Of a DNA stretch of 64,000 bases, positions 44,510 through 52,890 are shown one piece after another. This DNA comes from Candidatus Venteria ishoeyi (GTDB lineage: Bacteria; Pseudomonadota; Gammaproteobacteria; Beggiatoales; Beggiatoaceae). The notes under the pieces are model-generated. The model was not told the DNA's origin. It did not search any database and saw nothing but the letters and a program-made list of their open reading frames with translations. Numbering within the stretch: position 1 is the first letter of the stretch; each line of letters starts with the position of its first letter. The DNA lies in contig NZ_JAUCGJ010000013.1 of the NCBI RefSeq assembly GCF_030378065.1, forward strand, positions 35,667 through 99,666, given 5' to 3'. Both the position numbers and the translations under genes were made by a program.

Positions 44510-45169
44510 ATGTTTGAAGATCTCAACACAGCACAGTTGATTGCCATCACTGTGTTGCCGCTGTTATTTGCCATTACCCTGCACGAAGCGGCACATGGCT
44601 GGGTTGCCATGAAACTGGGGGATAATACCGCGAAAATGCTGGGGCGCATCACCTTAAATCCGGTGCCGCATATTGATCCCGTAGGCACTATTGCCGTGCC
44701 ATTGATACTGGTTTTGTTATCCAGTTTATTGGGTAATTTTATGATTTTTGGTTGGGCTAAACCCGTACCGATTACCTGGCGTCATCTGCGCAATCCGCGC
44801 CGGGATATCGCTTTGGTTGCCTTGGCTGGCCCCATGGCAAATCTACTCATGGCAATTTTCTGGTTTGCTGTTTTAAAAATCACTTTTGGGCCAACAACGG
44901 GATTTACTGCCACTTCTTTTATCCTGATGAGCGCAGCCCTGGGGATATACTTTAACCTGTTGTTGATGATTCTGAATTTATTACCCATATTACCGCTGGA
45001 CGGGGGGCGTGTTCTTAACAGCCTGCTGCCTTACAAGCTATCCAGAAAATACAGCGAACTGGAGCCTTATGGTTTATTCATTTTACTGGCATTAATGGCA
45101 GTGGGCTTATTGCCTTATTTACTGGCTCCAGCACCCTGGCTTTATAACTTATTTATACAGTTTGTATAA
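44510..45169 (+). CDS. Site-2 protease family (M50) membrane peptidase
   Basis: 219 residues, mostly membrane helices. The zinc motif LHEAAHGWVAMKLGD gives HExxH at residues 24-28, and the third ligand is in NLLPILPLDGGRVLNSLLP. The short form without PDZ domain matches FtsH-like YwhC/S2P-related proteins seen next to trpS and YciO in many gammaproteobacteria. It would cleave a membrane-spanning substrate; the target is not known. Spacing to trpS is 26 bases. Confidence 0.92.
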   Translation: MFEDLNTAQLIAITVLPLLFAITLHEAAHGWVAMKLGDNTAKMLGRITLNPVPHIDPVGTIAVPLILVLLSSLLGNFMIFGWAKPVPITWRHLRNPRRDIALVALAGPMANLLMAIFWFAVLKITFGPTTGFTATSFILMSAALGIYFNLLLMILNLLPILPLDGGRVLNSLLPYKLSRKYSELEPYGLFILLALMAVGLLPYLLAPAPWLYNLFIQFV

Positions 45170-45195
45170 CACCCGTAATTTTAGAGGAAAAAACT

Positions 45196-46407
45196 TTGAA
45201 CCTGACCAATCCACAGCGTGTCTTATCTGGTATGCGCCCCACCGGGCAATTGCATCTGGGACATTTGCACGGTGTCTTAAAGAACTGGGTGCAATTACAG
45301 CATGAATATAAATGTTTCTTTTTTGTCGCTGACTGGCACGCGCTGACCACCCACTATGATGATACCAGCGGCATTAATGAAAGCATCTGGGATATGGTCA
45401 TTGATTGGTTGGCGGCTGGGGTTAATCCTGGCGAAGCCACTTTATTTATCCAGTCACGGGTGCCGGAACATGCGGAATTACATCTGTTATTGTCCATGAT
45501 TACCCCCTTAAGCTGGCTGGAGCGCGTGCCTTCTTATAAGGATCAGCAAAATAAACTCAGCTCCAAAGACCTGGGTACTTATGGCTTTCTGGGTTATCCG
45601 CTGCTGCAAAGCGCGGATATTCTCACCTATCGCGCAGGACTGGTGCCGGTGGGAGAAGATCAGGTAGCGCACGTTGAATTAACCCGTGAAGTGGCAAGGC
45701 GGTTTAATTTCGTTTATGGGCGTGAACCGGATTTTGAAGAACGGGTCAAAGTCGCAATTAAAAAAATGGGCAAAAAAAACGCCAAGCTGTATAAAGAACT
45801 ACGTCGCCGTTATCAAGAGCAAGGGGACAGCGAAGCGCTGCAAACCGCGCGCGCCTTGCTTGAAGGCCAACAGAATATCACTATCGGTGATAAAGAACGC
45901 TTGTTTGGCAATCTGGAAGGATCGGGTAAAGTCATTTTACCGGAACCCAATTCACTATTGACCCGTGCCGCTAAAATGCCGGGACTGGATGGACAGAAAA
46001 TGTCCAAGTCTTATAACAATACTATCGCCCTGCGCTCACCACCGGAAGAAGTGGAAGTTGCATTGCGCACCATGCCCACCGATCCCGCACGGGTGCGCCG
46101 CACCGACCCCGGTGAGCCGGAAAAATGCCCGGTCTGGCAAATGCACGAAGTGTATTCCAATGATGAAATCAAAAGCTGGGTGCAGGAAGGCTGTCGCAGC
46201 GCGGGTATTGGTTGTATTGACTGTAAGCAGCCAGTGATAGATGCGGTATTAAATGAACTCAATCCCTTGCAGGAGCGCATCAAGGCCTATCAGGAAGATC
46301 GCGAAACCGTACACGCCATCATTGCAGAAGGTTGTGAGAGCGCGCGTAATGAAGCCAGGGAAACCCTGGAAGAAGTGCGTCAGGCGATGGGGTTGTTGTA
46401 TCGTTGA
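45196..46407 (+). CDS. trpS: Tryptophan--tRNA ligase
   Basis: 403 residues from a TTG start at 45196, which is preceded by AGAGGAAAA at the right distance; no ATG fits. Class I synthetase motifs: HIGH-like GQLHLGHLHG, and KMSKS as GQKMSKSYNN. The SALES-type region is LGYPLLQSADILTYRAGLVPVGEDQ. It is longer than E. coli TrpS (334 residues) because of an insert of about 60 residues after the KKNAKLYKELRRRY stretch, which is known in a subset of proteobacterial enzymes. The macro-domain gene begins on the next base after its stop. Confidence 0.96.
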   Translation: MNLTNPQRVLSGMRPTGQLHLGHLHGVLKNWVQLQHEYKCFFFVADWHALTTHYDDTSGINESIWDMVIDWLAAGVNPGEATLFIQSRVPEHAELHLLLSMITPLSWLERVPSYKDQQNKLSSKDLGTYGFLGYPLLQSADILTYRAGLVPVGEDQVAHVELTREVARRFNFVYGREPDFEERVKVAIKKMGKKNAKLYKELRRRYQEQGDSEALQTARALLEGQQNITIGDKERLFGNLEGSGKVILPEPNSLLTRAAKMPGLDGQKMSKSYNNTIALRSPPEEVEVALRTMPTDPARVRRTDPGEPEKCPVWQMHEVYSNDEIKSWVQEGCRSAGIGCIDCKQPVIDAVLNELNPLQERIKAYQEDRETVHAIIAEGCESARNEARETLEEVRQAMGLLYR

Positions 46408-46914
46408 ATGAAACAAAATATTGAGATTTTAAACACGGATATTACCCGTTTATCCGTAGATGCCATTGTCAATGCCGCCAATCACTCGCTATTGGGCGGC
46501 GGCGGAGTGGATGGCGCGATACACCGCACTGCCGGAGCGCAACTGCTGGAAACCTGTCGCACCTTAAATGGCTGTAACACCGGCTTTGCCAAAATTACCC
46601 CCGGCTACCGTTTGCCTGCAAGCTATGTGATTCATACGGTAGGCCCAATCTGGCAAGGTGGTGGACATCAGGAAGCTGAGTTACTGGCATCCTGCTACCA
46701 GCATTGTATGCGTCTGGCAAATGAAAATCAGATTCACAGCATTGCTTTTCCAGCTATCAGTTGCGGGGTTTATGGTTATCCGATAGAACAAGCCTGTGAG
46801 ATTGCATTACGGGAAATATCACGCGCGTTGCAGCAAGAAACCAGCGTGGAACAGGTTATTATGGCTTGTTTTGATGCGCGGGTTGAACAGTGTCTGATTC
46901 AGCGTATGACATGA
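46408..46914 (+). CDS. Macro-domain O-acetyl-ADP-ribose deacetylase (YmdB-like)
   Basis: 168 residues. Motifs [38 protein letters not shown] and [13 protein letters not shown] are the ADP-ribose-binding loops of YmdB/MacroD-type enzymes, which hydrolyse O-acetyl-ADP-ribose or remove ADP-ribose from protein acids. Its ATG follows the trpS stop with no gap, so translation may be coupled. A toxin partner that it might reverse was not seen nearby. Confidence 0.93.
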   Translation: MKQNIEILNTDITRLSVDAIVNAANHSLLGGGGVDGAIHRTAGAQLLETCRTLNGCNTGFAKITPGYRLPASYVIHTVGPIWQGGGHQEAELLASCYQHCMRLANENQIHSIAFPAISCGVYGYPIEQACEIALREISRALQQETSVEQVIMACFDARVEQCLIQRMT

Positions 46915-46934
46915 AAAAAATCAATATCTGACCT

Positions 46935-46953
46935 GTTTCGGGAAATCCGCTAC
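46935..46953. repeat. Short dispersed motif, minus-strand copy of GTAGCGG-TTTCCCGAAAC
   Basis: The reverse complement of 46934-46953 matches 57987-58006 at 19 of 20 positions. Its core GTTTCGGGAA also occurs at 3341-3350 and 10121-10130, all between genes. Confidence 0.5.
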
Positions 46954-47027
46954 ATGCCATTCCTGAAGCAAAACATGTATTTTTAGCATTTCATTAAATC
47001 CATAAAATCTATAGTAGCAGCTTAATC

Positions 47028-49565
47028 ATGCAAAAACTTCTAACCGCCCTGTATTTCCGTTTCACCTTGCTAACACCCGCATGGTCATGGGCAACAGTCA
47101 TTTTATTACTGTTGTTTGCCGTGTATTTCGCCCAGGATTTCAAGCTGGACGCTTCCGCTGACGCGCTGGTACTGGAAAGCGATCAAGACCTGCGTTATTA
47201 CCGCGCCATCCGCGCGCGTTACGGCTCTGATGATTTTCTGGTGGTGACATATCGCCCGCAAGGGGATTTGTTCGCCAAGGAAACCCTGGCAGATATTACA
47301 AACCTGCGTGGAAAACTACAAAAACTGGAACGGGTGGCCTCTGTCACCAGTCTGCTGGACGTGCCACTGATAGACAGTCCGCGCATGACCTTGTCGGAGC
47401 TGCAACAGGAAATCCGTACCCTGGAAACGCCGGATATGGACACAGAACTGGCGCGGCGCGAGTTCCGTGACAGTCCCTTGTATCGTAATCTGCTGGTCAG
47501 TCCAGACGGGCATACCACCGCCATGCTGGTTAATTTACGCCACAATAGCGATTATCAGACACTACTGACGCGGCGTGACGCGCTATGGGAAAAGCGCCTG
47601 CACAATCCGCTCAGTGCTGAAGAAATTAATGAACTCAGCCTGTTGAGCGGCAAGATTAAAAACCAAAACGAGGTTTTGCAGGCCCAGCAAAAAAACGACA
47701 TTGCCACGGTCAGGGATATTTTGCAACAGCATCGGCAACAAGCCACCATTCATCTGGGTGGCGTGCCGATGATCAGCGCCGATATGGTTGATTTTATCCG
47801 CAGTGATATTCGTGTATTCGGACTGGGCGTGGGCTTATTCCTGATTGTCCTGCTGGCAACCGCATTCAAGCAACTGCGCTGGGTGCTGGTGCCGATGTTA
47901 ATCTGTGTCAGCACAGCGGTGATGATGGTGGGTTTTCTGGGTTTGATGGATTGGCCCGTCACGGTGGTGTCCTCGAATTTCATTTCCTTGATGCTGATTC
48001 TGACCCTATCGCTGGTGGTGCATCTGATCGTGCGGCATCAGGAGCTACACGTTAACGCGCCAGAGGGCAAACAAGGTGATATGTTACGCGAGACGGTGCG
48101 CAGTAAAATTGCGCCATCGATATATACTTCGCTGACGACTATTGTTGCCTTTGCCTCGCTCATCGTTAGCGGCATCCGTCCGGTGATGGATTTTGGCTGG
48201 ATGATGGTGGTTGGGGTGAGTCTGGCTTTTGTGCTGGTATTTTTATTATTTCCTGCCTTGCTCATCGGTTTGCAACCGGGAACACCGATTTTTCGTAAAC
48301 ATGATGCCACAGCAGTGATCACGCGCTTTTTTGCGCGCATTGTCACCGGTTTTCCTAAAGGCACACTGCTGGTTTATGTGTTATTGGTCGTCTTGGGCGT
48401 TGTTGGCATCTCACGCCTGACGGTGGAAAATCGTTTTATTGATTACTTTAAAGACAGCACTGAAATTCATCAGGGCATGTTACTTATTGATCGTGAACTG
48501 GGCGGCACCACCCCGCTGGATGTGGTATTAGAACCCCCCAAGGTATTTTTTGAAGCAGAGGAAGAAGCAACCACAGAAACAGCAGGCACAGAAACAGCAG
48601 GCACGGATTCAGAAGATTTTTTTGATGATTTACTGATGGAAGACCTGGAACAGGAAGATGCCGGCCTCAGTGGCAGCAGCTACTGGTATAACATTTTTCA
48701 GTTGCGCCAGGTCGAACAGGTACACGCCTATCTGGAAGCCTTGCCGGAAACTGGCAAGGTTTTATCTCTGGCGACCACTATGGCGATGATGACCCAACTG
48801 AACAAAGATGAACCCCTGGATAATTTATCGCTGGCAGTCATGCATAAAAACCTGCCTGCCGATGTCAAAACAACGCTGTTTGATCCCTATCTGAGCGAAG
48901 AAGGTAATCAAATTCGTTTTGCGGTGCGGGTGATTGATTCTGATAAGAATTTACAGCGTGACGCGCTCATTAAAAAAATCCGCGCTGAACTCATTGCCAA
49001 GTTTAAGCTGGAACCGGAACAAGTACATTTATCCGGGATGCTGGTACTTTACAATAACGTGCTGCAAAGCCTGTTTCGCTCCCAGATTTTAACCCTCAGC
49101 GTGGTATTTTTAGCCATTATGCTGATGCTGTTATTGCTGTTCCAGTCACTGAAATTTGCCTTGATTGGCGTAGTGCCAACGATGGTGGCAGCAACCAGTA
49201 TTCTGGGACTGATGGGCTGGCTGGGCATTCCGCTGGATATCATGACCATTACCATTGCCGCGATTACCATCGGTATTGGTGTGGATAACAGTATTCATTA
49301 TATCCACCGCTTCCGCGAGGAATTTGCCAAGGACGGAAATGGCAATGCTGCCGCACAACGTTGTCATGCCAGCGTGGGACGGGCTTTGTATTATACCTCG
49401 GTGACGATTACCCTGGGTTTTTCCATTCTTGCGCTGTCGAATTTTATTCCCAGTATTTATTTTGGCCTGCTCACAGGTATTGCCATGATTGTCGCGCTGG
49501 TGGCAAACCTGACGCTGTTGCCCGTGTTATTGGTTCGATTTAACTGGAAGCTGAACGCTGCTTAG
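47028..49565 (+). CDS. RND/MMPL family exporter, second copy
   Basis: 845 residues, with twelve membrane helices in two blocks (about 265-430 and 675-830), each after a large periplasmic loop. The SSD-like stretches include LGIPLDIMTITIAAITIGIGVDNSIHYIHRFREE. It is only distantly like the exporter at 39201. The second periplasmic loop carries an acidic, disordered-looking segment encoded in part by a 15-base tandem repeat (TETAG TETAG, 48573-48602). No periplasmic or outer-membrane partner gene flanks it. Its stop codon TAG overlaps the first bases of repeat copy D. Confidence 0.9.
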   Translation: MQKLLTALYFRFTLLTPAWSWATVILLLLFAVYFAQDFKLDASADALVLESDQDLRYYRAIRARYGSDDFLVVTYRPQGDLFAKETLADITNLRGKLQKLERVASVTSLLDVPLIDSPRMTLSELQQEIRTLETPDMDTELARREFRDSPLYRNLLVSPDGHTTAMLVNLRHNSDYQTLLTRRDALWEKRLHNPLSAEEINELSLLSGKIKNQNEVLQAQQKNDIATVRDILQQHRQQATIHLGGVPMISADMVDFIRSDIRVFGLGVGLFLIVLLATAFKQLRWVLVPMLICVSTAVMMVGFLGLMDWPVTVVSSNFISLMLILTLSLVVHLIVRHQELHVNAPEGKQGDMLRETVRSKIAPSIYTSLTTIVAFASLIVSGIRPVMDFGWMMVVGVSLAFVLVFLLFPALLIGLQPGTPIFRKHDATAVITRFFARIVTGFPKGTLLVYVLLVVLGVVGISRLTVENRFIDYFKDSTEIHQGMLLIDRELGGTTPLDVVLEPPKVFFEAEEEATTETAGTETAGTDSEDFFDDLLMEDLEQEDAGLSGSSYWYNIFQLRQVEQVHAYLEALPETGKVLSLATTMAMMTQLNKDEPLDNLSLAVMHKNLPADVKTTLFDPYLSEEGNQIRFAVRVIDSDKNLQRDALIKKIRAELIAKFKLEPEQVHLSGMLVLYNNVLQSLFRSQILTLSVVFLAIMLMLLLLFQSLKFALIGVVPTMVAATSILGLMGWLGIPLDIMTITIAAITIGIGVDNSIHYIHRFREEFAKDGNGNAAAQRCHASVGRALYYTSVTITLGFSILALSNFIPSIYFGLLTGIAMIVALVANLTLLPVLLVRFNWKLNAA

Positions 49566-49725
49566 GAGTGAGAATTTTATAACTTCAGCAACTTGGCTGG
49601 TCTTTTTCTCCATTTTCTACGTTGTGAAAACAGTTACATAGCTTGCTATGCGCCTGTTTTCACGCCTTGAAAATGAATAAAAATCCTGCGCCCAGTTTCT
49701 GTATTTATTTCATCCTCACTCCTTA
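49563..49725. repeat. Palindromic element, copy D, full length (TAAGGAGTGAG family)
   Basis: About 163 bp. The ends are TAGGAGTGAGAATTTTATAA and, in reverse complement, TAAGGAGTGAGGATGAAATA. Inside is a hairpin GTGAAAACAG (49624-49633) with CTGTTTTCAC (49654-49663), and a smaller one inside the loop. No ORF fills it, so it would be non-autonomous (MITE-like). It lies between convergent genes and supplies the stop codon of the exporter. Confidence 0.85.
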
Positions 49726-49815
49726 GTCACTGTTTAATATTTTTTCTATAATTTGGCTCGGCGCGCGGTTTGCCGTCTGGAAGACGGCGCTCCCGGCAAA
49801 TTTAGCGCATGATAA

Positions 49816-50340
49816 TCAGGGTATGATTGACGTTTCCTGCGGTGTTTCTTCCTCAATCTGTTCAATCGGAATATCCAGAAAACGGGCAAGGCAATGGACA
49901 CTCTCCAGAGAATAATCATCCAGATTAATTGAAATATTTTCACCACACAATAAGGTATGACTGCCTTTTATTTCACTTTCGCTCTGTAGCACTTTCTCTA
50001 CGCCTTCCAGGGTTTGCCGCCCCACTTGTTTTTTACGCCATAAATAATTACCGGTATAGCGCCGCCATTCTCCCTGGCGTTTGATTTTATCCGTCAGCAC
50101 ATAAATATCCAGATGGCAGGCAAAACTCTGCACCAAACCCGCCAAGCCAATGAGCAGTATTAAACCCAGCAAAGGCCAAAGCATTGCGGCGATAATCCCG
50201 TGCATTTCATCAATGCGGGACAAACCGCCCAGCGTCAGCCAAATCATGCTTAAGCTGAATAAAAATAAAAGCACCCGCTGCTGCATGGCGGGTTTGACGA
50301 ATAGTTGCTGTCCTTGCTGGATACAGGTTGTTTTTTTCAT
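49816..50340 (-). CDS. Small membrane protein, unknown function
   Basis: 174 residues with two hydrophobic helices (VLLFLFSLSMIWLTLGGL; IIAAMLWPLLGLILLIGLAG) after a short basic start, then a cytosolic beta-rich-looking tail (LTDKIKRQGEWRRYTGNYLWRKK, VEKVLQSESEIKGSHTLLCGENISINLDDYSLE). I do not recognise the family; the tail has the look of a small PH-like domain. The ATG overlaps the stop of a 22-codon microORF (ATGA), which in turn overlaps the gspK stop, so the three frames form a chain. Confidence 0.65.
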   Translation of the reverse strand: MKKTTCIQQGQQLFVKPAMQQRVLLFLFSLSMIWLTLGGLSRIDEMHGIIAAMLWPLLGLILLIGLAGLVQSFACHLDIYVLTDKIKRQGEWRRYTGNYLWRKKQVGRQTLEGVEKVLQSESEIKGSHTLLCGENISINLDDYSLESVHCLARFLDIPIEQIEEETPQETSIIP

Positions 50341-50405
50341 ATTAAAAATTGCTCACGTTCAGGGAACTGAAACACCGGCTCAACACTATAATCGACCTCT
50401 TTCAT
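50337..50405 (-). CDS. 22-residue microORF coupled to gspK and the membrane protein gene
   Basis: MKEVDYSVEPVFQFPEREQF followed by LI and TGA. The start ATG overlaps the gspK stop (ATGA) and its own TGA overlaps the ATG of the next gene. It fills exactly the space between the two genes, with no non-coding base left. Either a leader-like coupling peptide or the remainder of a larger gene. Whether it is made is not known. Confidence 0.45.
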   Translation of the reverse strand: MKEVDYSVEPVFQFPEREQFLI

Positions 50406-51544
50406 GAGCGTTTATCCTTGGTTTTCGGTGGGGTTTTAGCAACACTGCCCGGTAATAACCCATAAGGATCAACCCGCAGGATTTTAGGCGGCCTGGCATA
50501 TCCCCGGTTTTGTACCGTCATCATAAAAGCGCGACTGCTTTCTGCTTTTAAGGCGGGTTTTTTTGCTTTTTTATCAGGCTTATCAGTGTTTGTTTTAGTA
50601 TTTGTTTTGTTTGATTTTTTTGTCTGCTTTTTATCATCTTCTGTTTGCGCAGCCTGCCAAGCCTCCATATCCACCTGGACGGCTATGCTATAAACCCCGG
50701 TGCCATTGCGGTTATATTGCAACCAGGGTTTGATTTTCAGCAAAATGTTGCCATCCACCAGATCATTAAAATCATTAATTGAGCGAATTTCCTCCTCCTC
50801 GCGTAATTTCATGATTGCAGCAATCACCTCATCGGTCATGCCGGGTAATAAACGCAAGGCATCAGCACTGGCATAATTAGGGTTTAAGCCATTGGCCTGT
50901 CCGTAAATCGTAAACCGGGTTTCCAGCTCTTCCGCACTGAACACCTCATCAAAACCTTTAATAAAACGCAGCTCGGCAACACTTTCCAGTTGTCCGTTAC
51001 GCGGCAGATAAGGCGGTTTAAGTTTTTTGTAATAATCTTTTTCCGCACCATTGAGCTGTTTTAAATCATCCTGATCGGTCCAATCTTGCCAAGCCTGCAC
51101 CAAACCATCCAAACGTTCCAAATCATCCTCACCAATACGCAGGCGTAATAAATCACGCAGACGCTGTTTGCTCAGGCGGCGCAAATTCAAGCGTCCCGCG
51201 TGATCATAAATCCGCACTGTCACGCCGGCAGGCAGCGTATGAGCCAGTTCCAATGGATCGCCGTTGAAACGCAGCAAAGGATAACGATCTTTAACTTTTT
51301 CCTGATCAGATGATTTTTTTTTCAGCACTGGCATACGTTGAATCATCAGTTCCATTTGCGCCAGATGCACAGCTTGCAGCGTGAGCGCCCAGCGTTGGGT
51401 ATTTTGCTGATAAAACCAGGCGGCTTTGGCGGATAAACGCACTTCACTGGCGAGCGTTGCCACCAGCAGGCTGATCAGGGTGATAAACCACAACACGATA
51501 ATCAACACCGCGCCCCGCTGGCGCGCTGGTTTTTGTCGTTTCAT
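50402..51544 (-). CDS. gspK: Type II secretion minor pseudopilin GspK
   Basis: 380 residues from the ATG at 51544. The prepilin start is short and basic (MKRQKPARQRGAVLIIVLWF), the cut falling before AVLIIV; a longer frame to 51646 would add 34 residues including part of a hairpin and is unlikely. The body is GspK-like: helix-hairpin-helix-like repeats (LNRRLSKQRLRDLLRLRIGEDDLERL; LRLLPGMTDEVIAAIMKLREEEEI; NDFNDLVDG). It caps the T2SS pseudopilus tip. No other gsp genes flank it: the upstream side has a decayed region and downstream a short membrane protein, so it is separated from the usual operon. Confidence 0.88.
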   Translation of the reverse strand: MKRQKPARQRGAVLIIVLWFITLISLLVATLASEVRLSAKAAWFYQQNTQRWALTLQAVHLAQMELMIQRMPVLKKKSSDQEKVKDRYPLLRFNGDPLELAHTLPAGVTVRIYDHAGRLNLRRLSKQRLRDLLRLRIGEDDLERLDGLVQAWQDWTDQDDLKQLNGAEKDYYKKLKPPYLPRNGQLESVAELRFIKGFDEVFSAEELETRFTIYGQANGLNPNYASADALRLLPGMTDEVIAAIMKLREEEEIRSINDFNDLVDGNILLKIKPWLQYNRNGTGVYSIAVQVDMEAWQAAQTEDDKKQTKKSNKTNTKTNTDKPDKKAKKPALKAESSRAFMMTVQNRGYARPPKILRVDPYGLLPGSVAKTPPKTKDKRS

Positions 51545-51555
51545 CGGTGTTTGCA

Positions 51556-51586
51556 GGGATAACACCCCTTCAAGGGGTGTTATCCC
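51556..51586. repeat. Perfect palindrome just upstream of gspK
   Basis: GGGATAACACCCCTT (51556-51570), one base, AAGGGGTGTTATCCC (51572-51586). With 15-base perfect arms and almost no loop, it would form a cruciform or hairpin in the gspK leader, 12 bases before its ATG. Related in pattern to the hairpins at 410-443 and 37152-37195. Confidence 0.75.
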
Positions 51587-51654
51587 TCCGGGGGACTGAC
51601 GGCTTACACGCATAGTGGAATAATAAAATTTAATTGTTTTCAGCAAGGGTAATC

Positions 51655-51774
51655 CTAAGATGACATTAATACCTGCCTGAATTCAAGCAGGCCTTCTTTA
51701 TTGTTATCGATAAAACGACTGATTTCGTATTGACGTTGGGAATGGGAGAAACCAGTCAGCCATAAGTCATGCAA
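51655..51774 (-). CDS. Possible 39-residue ORF upstream of gspK
   Basis: A TTG-started frame encodes LWLTGFSHSQRQYEISRFID followed by NNKEGLLEFRQVLMSS, which reads like real protein sequence but is very short, and contains a hairpin at its 3' end (CCTGC...GCAGG). It may be a remnant of a longer gene. No family was recognised. Confidence 0.25.
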   Translation of the reverse strand: MHDLWLTGFSHSQRQYEISRFIDNNKEGLLEFRQVLMSS

Positions 51775-51810
51775 TTAGAAAACAGAACGTCTAAAATATC
51801 AATATGAACT

Positions 51811-51912
51811 TTGAAATTATTGGACGGGACAGTGTTAAATGCCGAAATTCATTGGTACGAAGCCCGCGGGATAGGTAAACGTGAATTTAAGATAAAACGA
51901 TATTTGGAGTAA
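51811..51912 (+). CDS. Conserved 33-residue small protein
   Basis: From a TTG at 51811: MKLLDGTVLNAEIHWYEARG, then IGKREFKIKRYLE and a stop. The pattern LDGT-V--AE-HWYEA-GIGK-E-KIKR is one I associate with very small conserved proteins of unknown function encoded just before a 75-residue protein of the kind found next here. The ATG of the following gene lies 7 bases after its stop, so the pair is probably one unit. Confidence 0.55.
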   Translation: MKLLDGTVLNAEIHWYEARGIGKREFKIKRYLE

Positions 51913-51919
51913 AACTTTT

Positions 51920-52153
51920 ATGGTCATTCCACAGTTTGTTGTATGTATAGCCAATTCAGGTTACGAAGTCTCTCTGGAGCAACGTAAATTATATCAATTA
52001 ATACCGGATAAACAGGCTGAAAAACATCATCAGTTAAGGGTTATTGATGAATCTGGAGAAGATTATTTGTACCCAGAGTCATTTTTTCTTCCTGTCGCGT
52101 TACCGGAAGAAACGGCAAGGAAAGTTGCGTATATTAACCTGAACCCGACGTAA
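51920..52153 (+). CDS. Conserved small protein with altered C-terminus
   Basis: 77 residues: IPQFVVCIANSGYEVSLEQRKLYQLIPD and LRVIDESGEDYLYPESFFLPVALPEE are the core of a small widespread protein of unknown function (pattern QFVVCI-N-GYE-SLE-RK-Y--LPD; VIDESGEDYLYP). The last residues (TARKVAYINLNPT) do not look conserved and run into a decayed gene on the other strand, so the natural 3' end may have been replaced. It follows the 33-residue gene by 7 bases. Confidence 0.65.
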   Translation: MVIPQFVVCIANSGYEVSLEQRKLYQLIPDKQAEKHHQLRVIDESGEDYLYPESFFLPVALPEETARKVAYINLNPT

Positions 52154-52769
52154 CGATCCATGCACCATTCCCAGACATTACCGTGCATATCATACAAACC
52201 CCAGGCATTAGGTTGTTTTTCCCCCACCGGATGGGTCTGTCCGTCTGCATTATCAGCATACCAGGCATAATCTTTTAATTGTTGTTCATCATCACCGAAA
52301 CAATAGGCCATGTTGCTACCCGCGCGGCAGGCGTATCCCCATTGCGCTTCACTGGGCAGGGTATAGCTTTGTCCGGTTTGCGCCGTCAACCAGGCGCAAT
52401 ACGCCTTGGCGTCTTCATGTCTCACATTGATGACCGGGCGTTGCTCTCGCCCCCAACCTTGATCATCGGGGCATTTACGCCGTGTTGCCAGACAAAATGC
52501 ATCATATTGGGCAAATGTGAACGCAAAATCCAGTCGCGTATCCGTTAAAACGGCCTGCTGAAACTGCGAATGACATAAATTACTGTAACGTAAATCCGCT
52601 TTGTCCAGCGTCACCCCCGCCAGTTTTGCCTTTTCCATATTCGCGCCACTGCCAGCGCATCGATTTCCAGTTTGCGCCGCACCCGGATTTCCCGCCATTG
52701 TTGCAGCAGTTTTTTGATGCTGTCAGTGGCAAACGGCAGCGTGACCCACTCCAAACCTAAAAATGCCAT
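52063..52769 (-). pseudogene. Decayed SUMF1/formylglycine-enzyme-like gene with pentapeptide-like N-terminus
   Basis: The start MAFLGLEWVTLPFATDSIKK runs to about residue 50, then a frameshift near 52650 moves the coding sense into another frame: GANMEKAKLAGVTLDKADLRYSNL (pentapeptide-like, part of the fragment) and then the SUMF1 core RPVINVRHEDAKAYCAWL, LPSEAQWGYACRAG and GLYDMHGNVWEWCMDR. There the sequence jumps to VGFRLI, which is normally the far C-terminus of the family, so about 50-60 residues including the RGGSW region are missing. Two disabling events make it a pseudogene. It overlaps the 3' end of the small gene at 51920. Confidence 0.7.
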
Positions 52770-52842
52770 TATCCGTTCCTGTTTCTTTGTTAAAGAAGTC
52801 CAATACACGCCATCAAAAACTTAGCGTGAGATTTTGGCGGCT

Positions 52843-52863
52843 TTCATCGCCATAAGCGATGAA
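52843..52863. terminator. Short hairpin after the Uup gene
   Basis: TTCATCGC, loop CATAA, GCGATGAA. Eight-base arms 28 bases after the uup stop. No T-run, so weak as a terminator. Confidence 0.35.
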
Positions 52864-52890
52864 TGAAGCCTAAATTGAACTCAGGTTAAA

